The notes under the pieces: generated by a model
Seen by the model: the letters and a program-made list of their open reading frames with translations, nothing else
Told to the model about the DNA's origin: nothing
The model's database searches: none
In this document: positions 40,446 through 52,082 of the stretch, piece by piece
How positions within the stretch are numbered: the stretch's first letter is position 1
Layout of the letters: each line of letters begins with the position of its first letter
Translations under genes and position numbers: made by a program
DNA from: Deuterostichococcus epilithicus
Taxonomy: Eukaryota > Chlorophyta > Trebouxiophyceae > Prasiolales > Stichococcaceae
DNA: 64,000 nucleotides
NCBI GenBank assembly: GCA_033439295.1
Contig: JAVTLE010000023.1
Coordinates: 2,888,530 to 2,952,529 of the forward strand
Direction of reading: 5' to 3'

Positions 40446-42121
40446 ATGGCGTCCACCATGATCGCCGGCAGCTCGGTCCTCGCCCAGACACAGCGCAGCA
40501 GCCTCGCGGGCTCTGCGCTCAGGCAGCCGGCCGCGCGGCCGTGCCTGCGCCCAGCCCGGCAGGTGGTGCGTGCCGAGGCGGAGACGAAGGAGAAGGAGAA
40601 GAAGGAGGAGAAGAAGCCGTTCAGCCCGCCCGCCCTCGACTCGTCGTGGCCGAGCCCGATCTTCGGCGGCAGCACAGGGGGCCTCATGCGCAAGGCGCAG
40701 GTGCAGATCCCAATTCTTGTCAGATCCTGGCCCTTCAAGGGCAGTTTGGCCCCAGGCAGGGCCACCCTGCACAGCCTCAGCCGGGCAGCAGCGTTTCAGG
40801 CCAAACAGCGCATCGGTTCAAAACACGCAGCTCGGCTGCATGAGATTACAGCTGCTGGCGCGAGAGCGGATGCACGACTCTCAGAAGCTCATGCAGCGGA
40901 TCCGATTGTCCGAGAGGCCAGCCATACATTGCTGTCGAGGGACTTGCCGATTGACCGACCCGGACTGACCTAGCCTGCTCGAAGCTGCTGAGCGCCGCGA
41001 GTCGCTTCTAGCCAGTTGATGAGTGTATACGATTTGGTGGACAACCCGGTGCAGCCACTGCCCGGCGTTTGTCGGCACAATATATGCTTGCCTGTTGTTC
41101 CGCGCACCCCAGCAGACTTTTCGCGCAGCTGCACGAGAAGACTGGGACGTGCCATAAGCACGACAATGTACCGCATGCAGGAGGAGGAGTTCTACTGCAT
41201 CACATGGGAGGCGAAGAAGGAGGTCGTCTTCGAGCTGCCCACCGGCGGTGCCGCCATCATGCGCCAGGTGGGCGACCTGCTGTGTCAGGAGTCAGAGTCA
41301 TGTGGTCCTCTGCCTTTCAATAGGCTCGGAAATCTGCTGCTCGAGATGGCCTCATTACGGCTAGATGACTGCAAGTCTGGGTGGCGTTTTTGTAGTGGCC
41401 GCCAGGAACATTCGCAGAGTGTTGAGGTTAGAGCTCCAATCTGAAACAATTTTCTCTTCACAGGGCCCGAACCTGCTGAAGCTGGCGCGCAAGGAGCAGT
41501 GCCTGGCACTCCTCACGCAGCTGCGCACCAAGTTCAAGCTGAACGGCCAGTTCTACCGCGTCTTCCCCAACGGCGAGGTGCGCTTCCGGGCTGCGCGGCT
41601 CTTGCTGTTGCGCATATGTGTGGTGGCCCCATCTTGAATGGTCTTTTCATGTCTAGCAGGGTCCTGCATCGAGGCCAATGGCCCTGGCCCTCATGTTCTG
41701 CCGGCAGCGTCGATTGAGTTATTCCATGAGGCAACAAATGCACCCGGGGCGATTGTTATGTCAAACCTTTGGACCTGGGCCGGCTCGCCTCTGACCCCGG
41801 TCTGTGCAATGGCGCTGCAGGTGCAGTACCTGCACCCCAAGGATGGCGTGTACCCAGAGAAGGTCAACGCCGGCCGCCAGGCAGTCAATGCCAACAAGGG
41901 CCGCATCGGCGAGAACCTGAACCCAGTGCAGATCAAGTTCAGCGGCAAGTTGGTGCGCACTTTTCTGCTGTTGTGCAACCACTCCTCAGCCATTGCTGGC
42001 ATGCCTGCCATTCAAATATCACCTGATGGGCTGTGGACGCAGATGCATAGCAATTGCGGCAATTCCGCTTCTTGGCTCACCAGCGTTGTCTCGTCTGCTG
42101 CAGGGGACATACGACAAGTGA
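40446..42121 (+). CDS. PSAD: Photosystem I reaction centre subunit II (PsaD) precursor
   Basis: PsaD is the stromal PSI subunit that docks ferredoxin and is needed for PSI assembly. Five exons are resolved: 40446-40700, 41181-41267, 41464-41577, 41821-41952 and 42104-42121, totalling about 201 residues. The first exon holds a plastid transit peptide ([20 protein letters not shown], then an Ala/Arg-rich stretch ending VVRAEA), a Lys/Glu-rich mature N-terminus and [16 protein letters not shown]. Exon 2 has [20 protein letters not shown] and GGAAIMRQ, exon 3 has [16 protein letters not shown] and FYRVFPNGE, and exon 4 has [20 protein letters not shown]. Exon 5 gives the short end GTYDK-stop. Every block matches PsaD of plants and green algae. 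The exon 4 donor (TTG|GTGCGC) is the least certain junction. Confidence 0.97.
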
Positions 42122-42380
42122 GCAGCAGACCAGCCATGGGGGAGCAGGCAGCGGGCATGCCGCAGCGGTGTGGCCCGGCATCACACATTGTCTCGGCAAG
42201 AAACTTGCGAGAGGGGCTCCTTGCACCGCTAATGAGGGCTCCGCTGCACAATGGACGGGGCTACGCAGTTCTTGCAACGCCTCCTCTTGTGCCAGGTTTC
42301 AGAATTGGCAATTGCTGGGATGCTTGTTGAGAAGAATGATAGTCAGAGCCCGATGTCCTTTGCCAATTGATGAATAACGC

Positions 42381-42385
42381 TGTAA
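42381..42385 (+). terminator. TGTAA poly(A) signal for PSAD
   Basis: TGTAA lies about 260 bases after the PSAD stop. This is the typical chlorophyte signal for a strongly expressed photosynthesis gene. Confidence 0.55.
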
Positions 42386-43200
42386 CATAATTTGGCTGCG
42401 CCCATGATACACATTTCTTGCAGCGCTGCCTGACATGGCTGGGTTCCTAGGCACTTACCCTGCCCCAAACGTCCAGCTGACCAGCCTATCCAGTCGTGTC
42501 CGCATGACTGCTGCGAGTGTTCCAAGGCATAATTTCCACAAGAGATTTGCTGCCGAGCTTCATCCCGGACACATCATTTTCACTGAGCTTCATTCCGGCG
42601 CAAAGTTTCTTGGCAACGATCCTGCGCATCCATCTCAGCGAATCAGAACATCAATGCATCCAATCAGTGACACATGAGGTGTGCGCACCGCCCTCTCGCA
42701 TTCGCTGTAGAAAACATCTCTGAACAGGTCCACAGAGTTGCCCAACGGTGTAGGATTTGAGCCTGGTGCACTTGTCGCGAACGGTTGCAACCAGCGTCTG
42801 TAGCTCGCCAGGCGACTAGCTCTCTCGTGCCTGCCTTCAGCAGCAATATCATGGTTATGATGGCACAAGCTCAAGGTGCAGCGCGTCTCACATGGCCCTC
42901 CTACGCCCTTCATCTGGTCCTGTGCTTTAGATGTCTTGCCCCTGATGCGGATACTACATGTCACCGTCTAGCCTGCTCATCAACTCAGTGCAATCCTGTG
43001 CCCGAACAGGCCTGAGGGTCGGGGCGCCATCCGGAGTCAGGGTGCTCGCCAACATCATGCGCACAGTCCGCCCTATTCTTACAGGTGGCTGTCTGACTGA
43101 CCTGCCACTTTTCACCCGCAGCGCAACATAGCGCCTTGCGCACGCCATTCGCAACCGGATTCAGGGCTAGGCTGTGGTGCGGCTTGGCGTGCATTGACAG
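42386..43200. other. Gap between PSAD and the next gene
   Basis: No exon is recognised. The stretch holds two near-copies of GAGCTTCATYCCGG near 42558 and 42587 and otherwise nothing I can name. It should contain the promoter of the plastid protein gene at 43201. Confidence 0.4.
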
Positions 43201-45760
43201 ATGCCAGTTGCATGCGCAGGCAGCAGCAGGCTGTCAGCAGCTGCACCTTCAGACTGGCTGCGCAGCAGCACACGCCGCGCCGGCCGCCTGGCTGTGCGTG
43301 CTAACAGCGACCGCGCGCCGATGGACGGCACCGGCATTACATCGGCGCCAGACAGCGGGCTGCAGAGCCACCCGCTGCCCGTCGACAGCCTGTCAGGAGC
43401 CGCCAGCAGCGCAGAGACCAGAGGCGAGGATGATTTTGAGACGGACGTCGGCCTTTCGGTGGAGACAACAGACGAAGGCAGCCGCACGGGATTCAGCGCC
43501 TCCACACAGGTGCCAAATCATCTGCAAGCATGAGATGCAGCCCGTGTGCAGCAGTTGTTGCATAATGACTTATTGCAGACACGCAGCCCTCAGCTGATGC
43601 GTGGGCCTTGCCGGCTGCCATCGCATCCGGTTTGCACCCCTGTGACGGTTGTGCTCGTGTGCCTCCGCTTGTCATCAGTCCGTGAGCACAACACTCTCTC
43701 CTGTGTGCACGCAGCCAACGGTGGCGGCGGCTGAGCCGTCACCCCCGGCGAGGGGCCTCCTCGACAGGGTCCCGGGTGGCGCCCCCGGCCGGTTGGCGGC
43801 CATCGGCCTGACAGGGTTTGTCGGGCTCACCTTCTTGATCGCCCTGGTGGGTGCCGCCACGTCACTTAGCAGCCATGCCGTTACATGCATGGCCATTCAG
43901 CCAGTGAGATGGTGCGGCTCATCTCCTGCCTCGCACCCATCCTTTCTCGAGGTGGACTGCCCTCACGGTGGTCCATGCAAGAGCCTCCTGCAGCAGCCCC
44001 CAGCAGCCAGCCATGACGCCGGGCGGGGGCGCGGTGCGCAGGTGCGGGGCGTGAACAAGATGCGCAGCCCCAAGGCCAAGCGCGTGCGCAACATCAACAA
44101 GAACAAGCTTGTAGTGGATTCCATCAACCGCTACTTCCCGCATGACCGCACTAGCTTCGGCCCTGGTAAGGTCACGTCTCTGGATTCTCCTTTTTGTTTC
44201 CTGTTTCCAACATCTTGAGCAATGGCGCTGGAGGTTGACGCCATCCTCAGCCAGTTCTTCCAAAACCAGCACATGCCAACAGCTGGCGCGGCCGCAGACA
44301 TGCACTTCACATGCCCTGCCCAGCTCCGTGTGGGTGTCAGTGCCGCTCACTGCGGTGCCCCGGAGCGTCACTGGGCCTGTAGGGCGTGCGTGACCACCAT
44401 GGATATCGGATCAAGGAGGGATACAGGATTCAAAAGTACAGCTTGCGTCCCCTGTCGCCCTGCCCAACTGACCACACATGCCATGCGGAGCGCAGGAGAG
44501 GTGCGGGGACTGAAGATGCGGTCTGGCTTCTCCGGGACCGAGATCTTCCGCAAGTACCTGTGGTACCTGCTGCGGGAGCGCAGCTTCGACAATGACGCCG
44601 TCGCCGACATGCAGCAGCTCAAGGACTCGCTGGGCCTCACCGACGATGAGGTGCGTGCACGCGCTGCCGCCTGGCGACTGCTGTCTTCGGAGAGACAATT
44701 GAGCACGTCGTCTGCGGTCGCCACCTCGATGGTCGTCCGTCAGCCAGGCAGGGCTTTGGGGCGGCGTCGGCTGGTTCATCAAAATGCGGTCCTGTCAGCC
44801 GCCGCCTCGAGCTGGCGAATATCAAATCAATATTTGGAGCTGATACAAGTTGATACCAGGTACTTAAACATTTTGCTCACGAATATTGTGTGCAGGTGGG
44901 GGAGGCGCTGCGTGAGCGGGCAGAGCGCATCTACAAGGACTACGGGAACATCATGCTGGAGACCGAGGGCATGACCAAGGTACGTGCCGCGGTCGCATGC
45001 TCACGCTGACCGGGTGTCATGCTGCGCACGCCTTGCTCGCGTGCATGATGGGCAGGACGTCGCTGCGGCATCTGGACCTGCCAGTTCGGAGATCTGGGGA
45101 GGAGGCAAGGACGAAGAACGGGGGTACCCATTGCCATCGCGCACGCAAAGCGCCTCGCTGTGAAGACGTCAGTTGCAGCTTCTGCCGGCCAGGCGCTTGA
45201 AGCACTCATGCCGCTCGCTTCCTATGTGTGCCAGGGCGGCATCGAGCGCAAGGCGACGTGCCGGTCGCTGTTCTCGAAGCTGCTGCACTTGGCAGAGAGC
45301 GAGGAGCTGCTGCCCAGCGCCGACGCCGCCAAACGCCGCTCCCTGGTCACCGATGTCTTTGGCGCCACCGAGGATGACGCCTCGCAGCTGCGCATCGTGT
45401 CCCTGTACGAGGTGTGGCATTACTGACATTCACCTTTTGACACATGTGTTCAATGAAGGTATTGCAGTGCGGCTGTGGGCATGGCCTGGTTCAGAGCATC
45501 CTGCAGCAGCTTCAGCTATGCGACGGGGCTGCCAGGCTGCAGGCCGGAGCAGGAGCGGGGCGCGGCGCTCCGTGCTGTTGCTGCTTGAGGGGTGAGCCGG
45601 GCGGCGGTGCTGGCAGGGTTGAGCCCGCCACATGGTGGCGGGCACGTTGGCGTGGCATGCGAAATTATATATGGCGCGCGCGCAGGTGGATGCCGGCCGT
45701 GTGGACGAATTGGCGTCAGAGCCATCAGCCCTGCCAGAGGATCCCAACTCCGAGGAGTAA
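43201..45760 (+). CDS. Unrecognised putative plastid membrane protein
   Basis: I do not recognise this family. The ATG at 43201 starts a likely plastid transit peptide (MPVACAGSSRLSAAAPSDWL, then many Arg, ending RLAVRANS) and an acidic segment; exon 1 ends at 43509. Exon 2 (43715-43846) carries one hydrophobic segment, AIGLTGFVGLTFLIAL, that could span a membrane. Exon 3 (44042-44165) is strongly basic (MRSPKAKRVRNINKNKLVV, then SINRYFPHDRTSFGP) and splices in phase to exon 4 from 44220 (AMALEVDAILSQFF). Later exons are helical: SGFSGTEIFRKYLWYLLRER (about 44525), EALRERAERIYKDYGNIMLE (about 44905), GIERKATCRSLFSKLLHLAE (about 45240). The final exon ends PEDPNSEE-stop at 45760. Clean splicing and phase make the gene real. 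A plastid membrane role is inference from the N-terminus and the hydrophobic segment. Confidence 0.72.
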
Positions 45761-45987
45761 CAAGCGGCGCCAGCAGATTGCAGAGGGACGGGCCGCTGAC
45801 CCGCAACATTGTCGGCACGTGCCGTCTGCATCAGACGCGGGATGCTGTGCAGAGGGCCTGCCTGCACCGGTCGGGTGGCTCGTCATCGCATGCTCGAGAA
45901 ATTCAGAAAGCATCGATGAGACGGCGGCAGTGCAGCGCGCGGTGTGGCGGCGAGTGGCAGAGTGTTCCTGCCACTCGCTGGACTTGC

Positions 45988-45992
45988 TGTAA
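45988..45992 (+). terminator. TGTAA poly(A) signal downstream of the 43201-45760 gene
   Basis: TGTAA lies about 230 bases past the stop codon, in the right orientation for a chlorophyte poly(A) signal. Confidence 0.45.
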
Positions 45993-47044
45993 TGTGTGTT
46001 GGAGCGATATCAATTGTCACTGCTGCAAAGTCGGCAGGAAGACGGCAGTTTTGCTCGTACAGCGCTGACTTGGAAAGGTTGAGAATGTCTTAAGATATTT
46101 AGCCTGCGCAAGATCAGCGCAGCATGCGCACGGTGTTTCCGCGCCGGTGACTGCACAAGTTGAACGGACCCTGCTCATTTCGATACAGAGTGGCAGGCAA
46201 CGCAGGCCGCGGTCATTCTCCAATGACGAGAGATTGACCACTCACTTGCATCACGTTCGGCAAACCCAGGTGCACAAGGCTTTCGCGCACCAGCTGATCC
46301 GCAGAGAACACAGAATGCATATAATCAGTGGTATTTTGCTCACATCGAGGCAGAGGTTGTGGACTGGCCGTAGCTGTCGACGTGGAAACTGCACGTTGCG
46401 GCACTCCACAGCGCCGCATGCTCGAGCTCATGTGCGACCTTGGTGTGACCAGGCCAAGATTCGAGGATCAGAGTCATCATACCTTCGATGTTCGAAAAGA
46501 GCGATTGTGCATGCAGGTTTTGCGCAAATTCCGCATTGGTCCCGATTGCTGACACACCGCCATGCGTCCGGCCTGGTGCCGCGGCGGCGCTGTGGGGGAG
46601 GCATCCAGCCACAAGCTCCCGTTGCAGCCAACGATACCACGTATCCTTTTCAGCACATGTGGACCGCGTCATCAGGCAGCGTACGGGCGAATGTGCCAGC
46701 TGCAGCACAGGCGCGGCTGCGGCGTCCTGTGCGCCGGCGGCGGCAGCGCAGAAACAACACAACTACCCCCAGGCGGCGGCAGCGCCAAGGCAGCAGATGC
46801 GCTGTCGCTGGCTGCAGATGTGGCAGGCTCCTCCGGGAGCGGTGAACAGCCTCCCGCAGGTGATGCGCTGATGTAGACTTCTCGGCAGCATGAAATCAAT
46901 TGGCTGCGGGGGTCCACACGTTAGTTTCCATCGTACTGTCGATGGTCACCTCCACCTGAACTACACCTGACGCATCATGCCGTCCACCGTCTGCCTTGCC
47001 ATGGCGCACAAGATTTGAGGCACGCGGCGATCACAGGCGTGCAG
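45993..47044 (+). other. Region containing the unresolved 5' end of VDR
   Basis: The promoter and first exon(s) of VDR should lie here. One candidate exon ends with NSLPQ at 46859 with a CAG|GTGATG donor; its frame continues in phase into the first confident VDR exon at 47045. An overlapping frame from an ATG at 46691 looks more like a normal leader but joins out of phase. I cannot choose between them. Confidence 0.4.
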
Positions 47045-50000
47045 GTGGGGCTGCTGACGGTTGTGCCCAACGGCGGCAGCAGCCCGCTCGGGCCGCCTTG
47101 GCAGGCGGTCATGACGCACATCTCCGACCGGCTGTCGTGGGTCGACCCCAACTTCCGCATGCAGGTGGACAATGGCAGCCTGCAAGCTGCTGATTCCAAT
47201 CTGTCGTCACAGTGAGCCGCTTTTTTTTAGCCTGCACCGCATAAGCGTGATGATGTTGCATGTTTGTATGCCACTTGCACCATCATCGTGTCTAGGCGGT
47301 CTATCGTGCACACCGTCAGCGGGCAGCGCGGTCAGCGGAGCAATCTGTGCTGCATGCCACACAGCAGCAGCAAGCGAGCGGCCGCTGCGCAGCTGCGCCG
47401 CGGCTCCCGAGCGCCACGCCAGGCAAGTAGCGCCTCATGTTGCACGCTCTGCCACGGTGCAGGTGCGGACAGAGGGGCAGCTTCTGGCGGATGAGGGCAT
47501 CCAGCGGGCGGCGGCGCGGGCGGACATCGTCGTGTCCGTCGGCGTGCGGGATTCTCAGGCTGTGGCGGTGCTCGAAAACGCCGCCCGGCCGGACGCGGTG
47601 CAACTGGCCTTTGACAGCGACGCGCGACTGCAGGCCGTCAGCCGCCTGCAGGCGCGCTCATTGTCCTGATCGTTCTGAAGAAGGCAGCTCCAATGATGAT
47701 GCGCCTGACATCCGGCTGCTGGCAGAGCTTGAGCAGGGATCCTGGCTTGGAAGGCTGGGTCGGTCCGCGGCACATCTGGGCGTGTGTGCAGCAGGATGGT
47801 GTTTTGTCTCAGCACCGAGCAAGTCGCAGCACGTGCAGCAGCCGACACCCATCGCCGGCTGCCGCAGGGCTTCCGGCTCACGGAGCCGCCGCAGACGCAG
47901 CAGCTGCTGGCGGCGCTGCCGTTCGGGCGCGCCAGGAAGGCGGCGGCAACGGCGGCGGCGGTGGAAACCTTCTGGGGACGAGCCACCAGCGACGACCTGC
48001 TATACATGTTCCTGACGCTCATCAACGCATACTTTGCGGAGGTGCCGCTGCTGCAGAACATGCGGGCACAGGTATGGTGCAGTTCCTGCAACTCCATGCT
48101 TGAAACACCTACCGGATTCTGCCCGCGCTGCCGCGCTGCCCCACTGTGATCCTGTCGCCCTGCCGCTGACCAGAGCGCGTGCACTGATCGTGGCGCCTTG
48201 CGCTCTGCGCTGCCCTTGCAGGACATCGGCACGATCGTCAAGATGGTGCAGAAGTGCGGGCCGCAGATCTTTGCGTGTGTCAACGACGAGGACTGCAAGG
48301 CGGCGTTGGACTGCCTCCAGGCCTGCGACCCCACAGACCAGGTGAGGGGATTGCGCGAGCTGATGTATTTGTCAAGTATGGCAGGGTGCAGGGAGCTCTA
48401 GAGCACGCCTGCAATGTGTGGATGTGCAAGCAACAACGTCTGCGCGCCTGTGCACTGCCAGTGGCATCGGAGCCAAACCGGATTCGAAGGCGCTTGTTGA
48501 CGAGTGCTCGTCGTTGTGGATCGCCCTGCACGTTTGAGAGCTGTGTGAGCGGTGTTGTTGCGCCGGCAGGTCTGCAGCTACCAGTGCATCGTGACATACG
48601 AAAGCAAATTGCTGGAGGAATTCAGCCTGTGCATCCTGGAGGTGCGATTCTCCTAAAGCATATCCCCAGCTGCTGTTTCAAATTTGAACATCTGACAGCA
48701 TGTCCTCGTGCCGTGCATCAGCCAACACGGGGTGCATCAGCCAACACGGGGTGAACGGCGGCGTGTTCACCCCGGCTGCACGGCGTTCCAACACTGTGCT
48801 GTCCTGCTGGCGTGCGTGCAGAAGAACAACTGCCTGGGCATGAGCGCGGAGCGGCCCACGCTGCCTGACGTGCAGCCCATGACCAGCTTCCAGGTGCAAA
48901 TTAGGTGGCTGTTCAGAACAACCCGATGTCAGTTCCCAGACGATGCCTCGGGTGGCGCTGCCGGATGCTGTGGACTTGGCTCGTGCGCCGCATCGTGGTT
49001 GGCTGCTGCATCTGAGGAACGTGTGAGGCATGCCTGTGTTGACCTCTGAGGAACAAGTGCACAGGGAGCTGAGCTGACACACGACTCGGCAGAGCGCATT
49101 TTCATCGGCTGGCTGGGGACCGAGCGACACAGCTGGCGCGTCGTCGCCGGCGCCAACACCGCCTACGACAAGTTCCCCTGCCAGTGCGTCGCGATCGCGA
49201 CACCGACTGAGATACTGTTGCGTGAAGCGTGCTGCTCATGTTCCCGGCGCATCCCATAGAGGAAAGTGCCGGTTGCGGCGACCTTTGCTTACCAGCTGTG
49301 CTGCAGCGCAGGACATACCAGTTGTTCATGATGCAGCGCACCCACTTGCAGGTACCAGATATACTACAAGCAGAAGCGGGGCGCTGTCATGTGGTACGAT
49401 CCGGTCTTTAAGGTCCAGAAGCTGGACGGCACAGAGGTGTGGCGACGGCGGCACTACCGAGTTCGGCGGGCGGAGGCGCGTCCCCCTTTCGTCAAGTTTG
49501 TCAGTCGCTACTGCTGTGCCTTGTGGCCACCGCCAGCACGTTCAAACACAGGTGTCTGAGTACTGCTGCATGGCGCAGGTGCCGGGCACCTTCAATTTGT
49601 CAGTGCTTGACAACGGCGTCACGTCGAAGGAGGTATGAGATAAGGAATGATCTCGAATGGGAACCGCTGTGCGTCTGAGCGTGCTCACCAGACTCACGCC
49701 AGGCACTAGCGGCACGTCTTGCCAAACCCCCCGAACAGCCAAACTCAAGCGTGCGCTGCGCTTGCAGTTTTGGCGCATCGTGGACTGCACCGACGACTTC
49801 TCTTGGGCGCTCTTCTACTACGCCGGCGCTGCCTCAGCGGCTGGGCAGTCGTATAGCGGCGCGGTTCTCGTCTCTCGTGACGGAGCCTGGCCAGCCGAGG
49901 TGGGCATGTTCCGTCGTGAAGGAAGGGGGTTCTCCTCCTGCCACATGTGTTGTCATTGAAATTGCATGCACGCTGAGGTTGCGCTGCCGTCTGCAGGAGC

Positions 50001-50241
50001 ACCAAGAGCGGCTGGTTGCGGCGCTCGACGCGGCGGGCATGAAGGTGCGCCTCCTGCCGGCCACGCATACTCCGCTGGAATCCCATACTCGACTTTTTCT
50101 TCAAATGCGTACTGTGAAAATCACAGGATGCGGATTGCCTCTGCGCAGGAGTGGGAGCTGTTTCGTGTGAACAACAAACAGTGTGAAGGCGGGCCGCTGG
50201 ATCTGCCCGTAGACATTGCGCAGCTGCCGGACCCAATGTAG
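47045..50241 (+). CDS. VDR: Violaxanthin de-epoxidase-related protein (VDR), 5' end unresolved
   Basis: This belongs to the VDR branch of the lipocalin-like de-epoxidase family found in plastids of plants and algae, whose substrate is not settled. The first confident exon (47045-47164) reads VGLLTVVPNGGSSPLG. The next exons (from 47463 and about 47800) are less conserved. The Cys-rich domain follows: DIGTIVKMVQKCGPQIFACV (48223 on), ALDCLQACDPTDQ, VCSYQCIVTYESKLLEEF and KNNCLGMSAERPTLPDV. The lipocalin-type core then has ELTHDSAERIFIGWLG, ANTAYDKFPCQ|YQIYYKQKRG, MWYDPVFKVQKLDG, VWRRRHYRVRR, VPGTFNLSVLDNGVTSKE, FWRIVDCTDDFSWALFYYAG and AGQSYSGAVLVSRDG. The last exon ends PDPM-stop at 50241. 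These blocks match plant VDR rather than true VDE. Splice sites through the 3' half are clean; the exon near 47640 needs a non-GT or unseen donor. Confidence 0.85.
48713..48750 (+). repeat. Perfect 19-bp tandem duplication in a VDR intron
   Basis: The unit GTGCATCAGCCAACACGGG occurs at 48713-48731 and 48732-48750 without a mismatch. It is intronic and likely a replication-slippage product. Confidence 0.9.
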
Positions 50242-52082
50242 GTAGAAGGCAATCCATTTTGGGACACAGGACAATACAAATTAGGTAGGTATTATAAGAA
50301 GTGATTGCAGCTGCAGTACCCACCAATCCATACCGAGCGGCAGTTTCAGTCGAGTTTGCAAAGTTCCGTTACTCAGCTAATCACGTCAGCACTGTGGAAT
50401 GGCAGCTCGTATTCAGATGCCACGGCAGCTCGCTCGTGACACAAGAGACCTGGTCTGTTGAGCATTTGCAGCATGCAGCTACGTCACCATCAAGTCGCAA
50501 AACAGCATATTTTGCTTGCTTGACTTTCAATCTGGTGCGAGCTGCTCCTTCAGAATGCCTGTAGCGACGAAGATGGCGAGGATTTACTGCTCCGCCGCTG
50601 AAGAAGTCACGCTGGATAATACTACCGGCTCGTGCTCGCCAAAGACTTGCGGCCCCGCGCCAAGTTAGCCGTCCATGACCTCCTGCAGCGCCGAGCACCC
50701 GCTAATCTGCAATGAGGGCTGCGCCGTGCACCGGTACCAGGGCCAGGCTGCCTGCCCTTCGCGCCCATTTGAGGGATGGTCATGCAACTGCGCTGCCGTT
50801 GTGATGTACCATCCCACTGCGATATCGTGATGCTGCGATGAGACAGATTCTCGCGCTATGTTTAAGGGCCTTTCGCTGGGTTGCCTTGCTGTCGGCTCAC
50901 ATTGCCTATTCGTGCAATGTCTGCAGGATGCTGCCACTTGAATATTCTGTGACGGGCACGGCGTGTGGCTGCCAAGTACGGCTATCCAGCACGATCGTTC
51001 AGCACGATCGTTCCAGGAAGGCGAGTCGGTGCAACAGGTCGTAACATCATGACGTTACATCATGACACCAGGTCATTAAATTTATTGGCAGACGGACCTT
51101 CAGACAGGGCGCATGTGTCACGACTGATGAGTCCGTCTTCCACGAAGCTTCTGAGACCGACGCCGGCCGCATCAGCGCTGCGCATTCCAAAATCGCAGTT
51201 CGAGTGTGGGGTAGTCCCTTAGAATCCCGGATCCCAAATCCTTCTCAATGTTTCCAGAACGATTTGGTCTCAAAAGCTTCCAATACAAAACCTTCGAAGA
51301 CATTCCGACAACCGCTACGATAGGCCTCCGCCCCTGCTCTCTTCCCAGAGATCCCTGAAGTCCTAGCACCTGCCGCAGCGTTGGTCGCGGTCCACGCGGT
51401 ACTGTCCATTGCCGTTGACTCCAGGTGAGGGTGAGCTTCGCGCAGTGCCGCTCGACCTCAATCCGCAACCTTCCGCCGGAGCGCCTCGCCCATGCACGAA
51501 AGCCTCCAAGCAGCAGTTCTCGCTCACGCGCAGGCTGGCTCGAGCTGCGGCCTACTGGGTTTGACCGTCATACGTGCAAGGCTCGTCCAGAGGTCTCGAC
51601 TGGTCCCCGCTGCTCCTGCGTCCCGTCGCGATCGCCGCCTTTCAAAGGCGACAAGAGGTCAGAAATCAGCATTCACAGGCCGCTACGTTTGTTCATTCGT
51701 TCCTCTCTGATAGGCCCCTGAAGAACATCGCCCGTGAAGAAGCTTCGCTTGTAGAAGTGTTGATACGGAGAACCTTTTCCGTGTTCGCCTTGGGGCGGCA
51801 GAAAACCCGCGCTCGGGTGCAGGATTGTTTGAGCACGATTCTAGCACGTTACACGCAAGCGTACAGCCTTGCGTCTCATCAGGTCGCGGCAGCAGGCCGG
51901 GGTGCCCCCAGGGCGAAGGGGCACTGTCCTGCAAAAGTGCACAGCGGAAAAGTGCACAGCGCCTGCTGACTCATCATAGAAGCCTGAGTCCACAAGGATA
52001 TATCGATGCCAACCCTTTGGAGAGATTCACACTCACTGACGACTGCTTGTGCCTCTCAACAGGCGCAGCAAATACCGGCGTG
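50242..52082. other. Long gap between VDR and the orphan membrane protein
   Basis: I see no recognisable gene in 1.8 kb. It holds a cluster of short repeats at 50987-51066 and otherwise short overlapping frames. An upstream exon of the 52083 gene may lie near 51960-52060, because a caacag acceptor precedes the ATG. Confidence 0.4.
50987..51066 (+). repeat. Cluster of 13-bp tandem repeats with palindromic cores
   Basis: CAGCACGATCGTT is present twice in perfect tandem (50987-50999 and 51000-51012), each with the palindrome ACGATCGT. Close by, GTAACATCATGAC and GTTACATCATGAC abut at 51041-51066 and create TGACGT at the junction. These could be protein-binding sites; function is unknown. Confidence 0.7.

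Noticed and set aside
47045-50241. True violaxanthin de-epoxidase or the atypical chlorophycean enzyme CVDE
   Set aside because: The motifs match plant VDR. CVDE belongs to the lycopene-cyclase-like CruP family, and none of its features are seen.
51124-51150. Hammerhead-ribozyme-like CTGATGAGTCCGT followed by CGAAG
   Set aside because: The stem II complement GGAC and the GAAA core are missing, so a functional fold cannot form.
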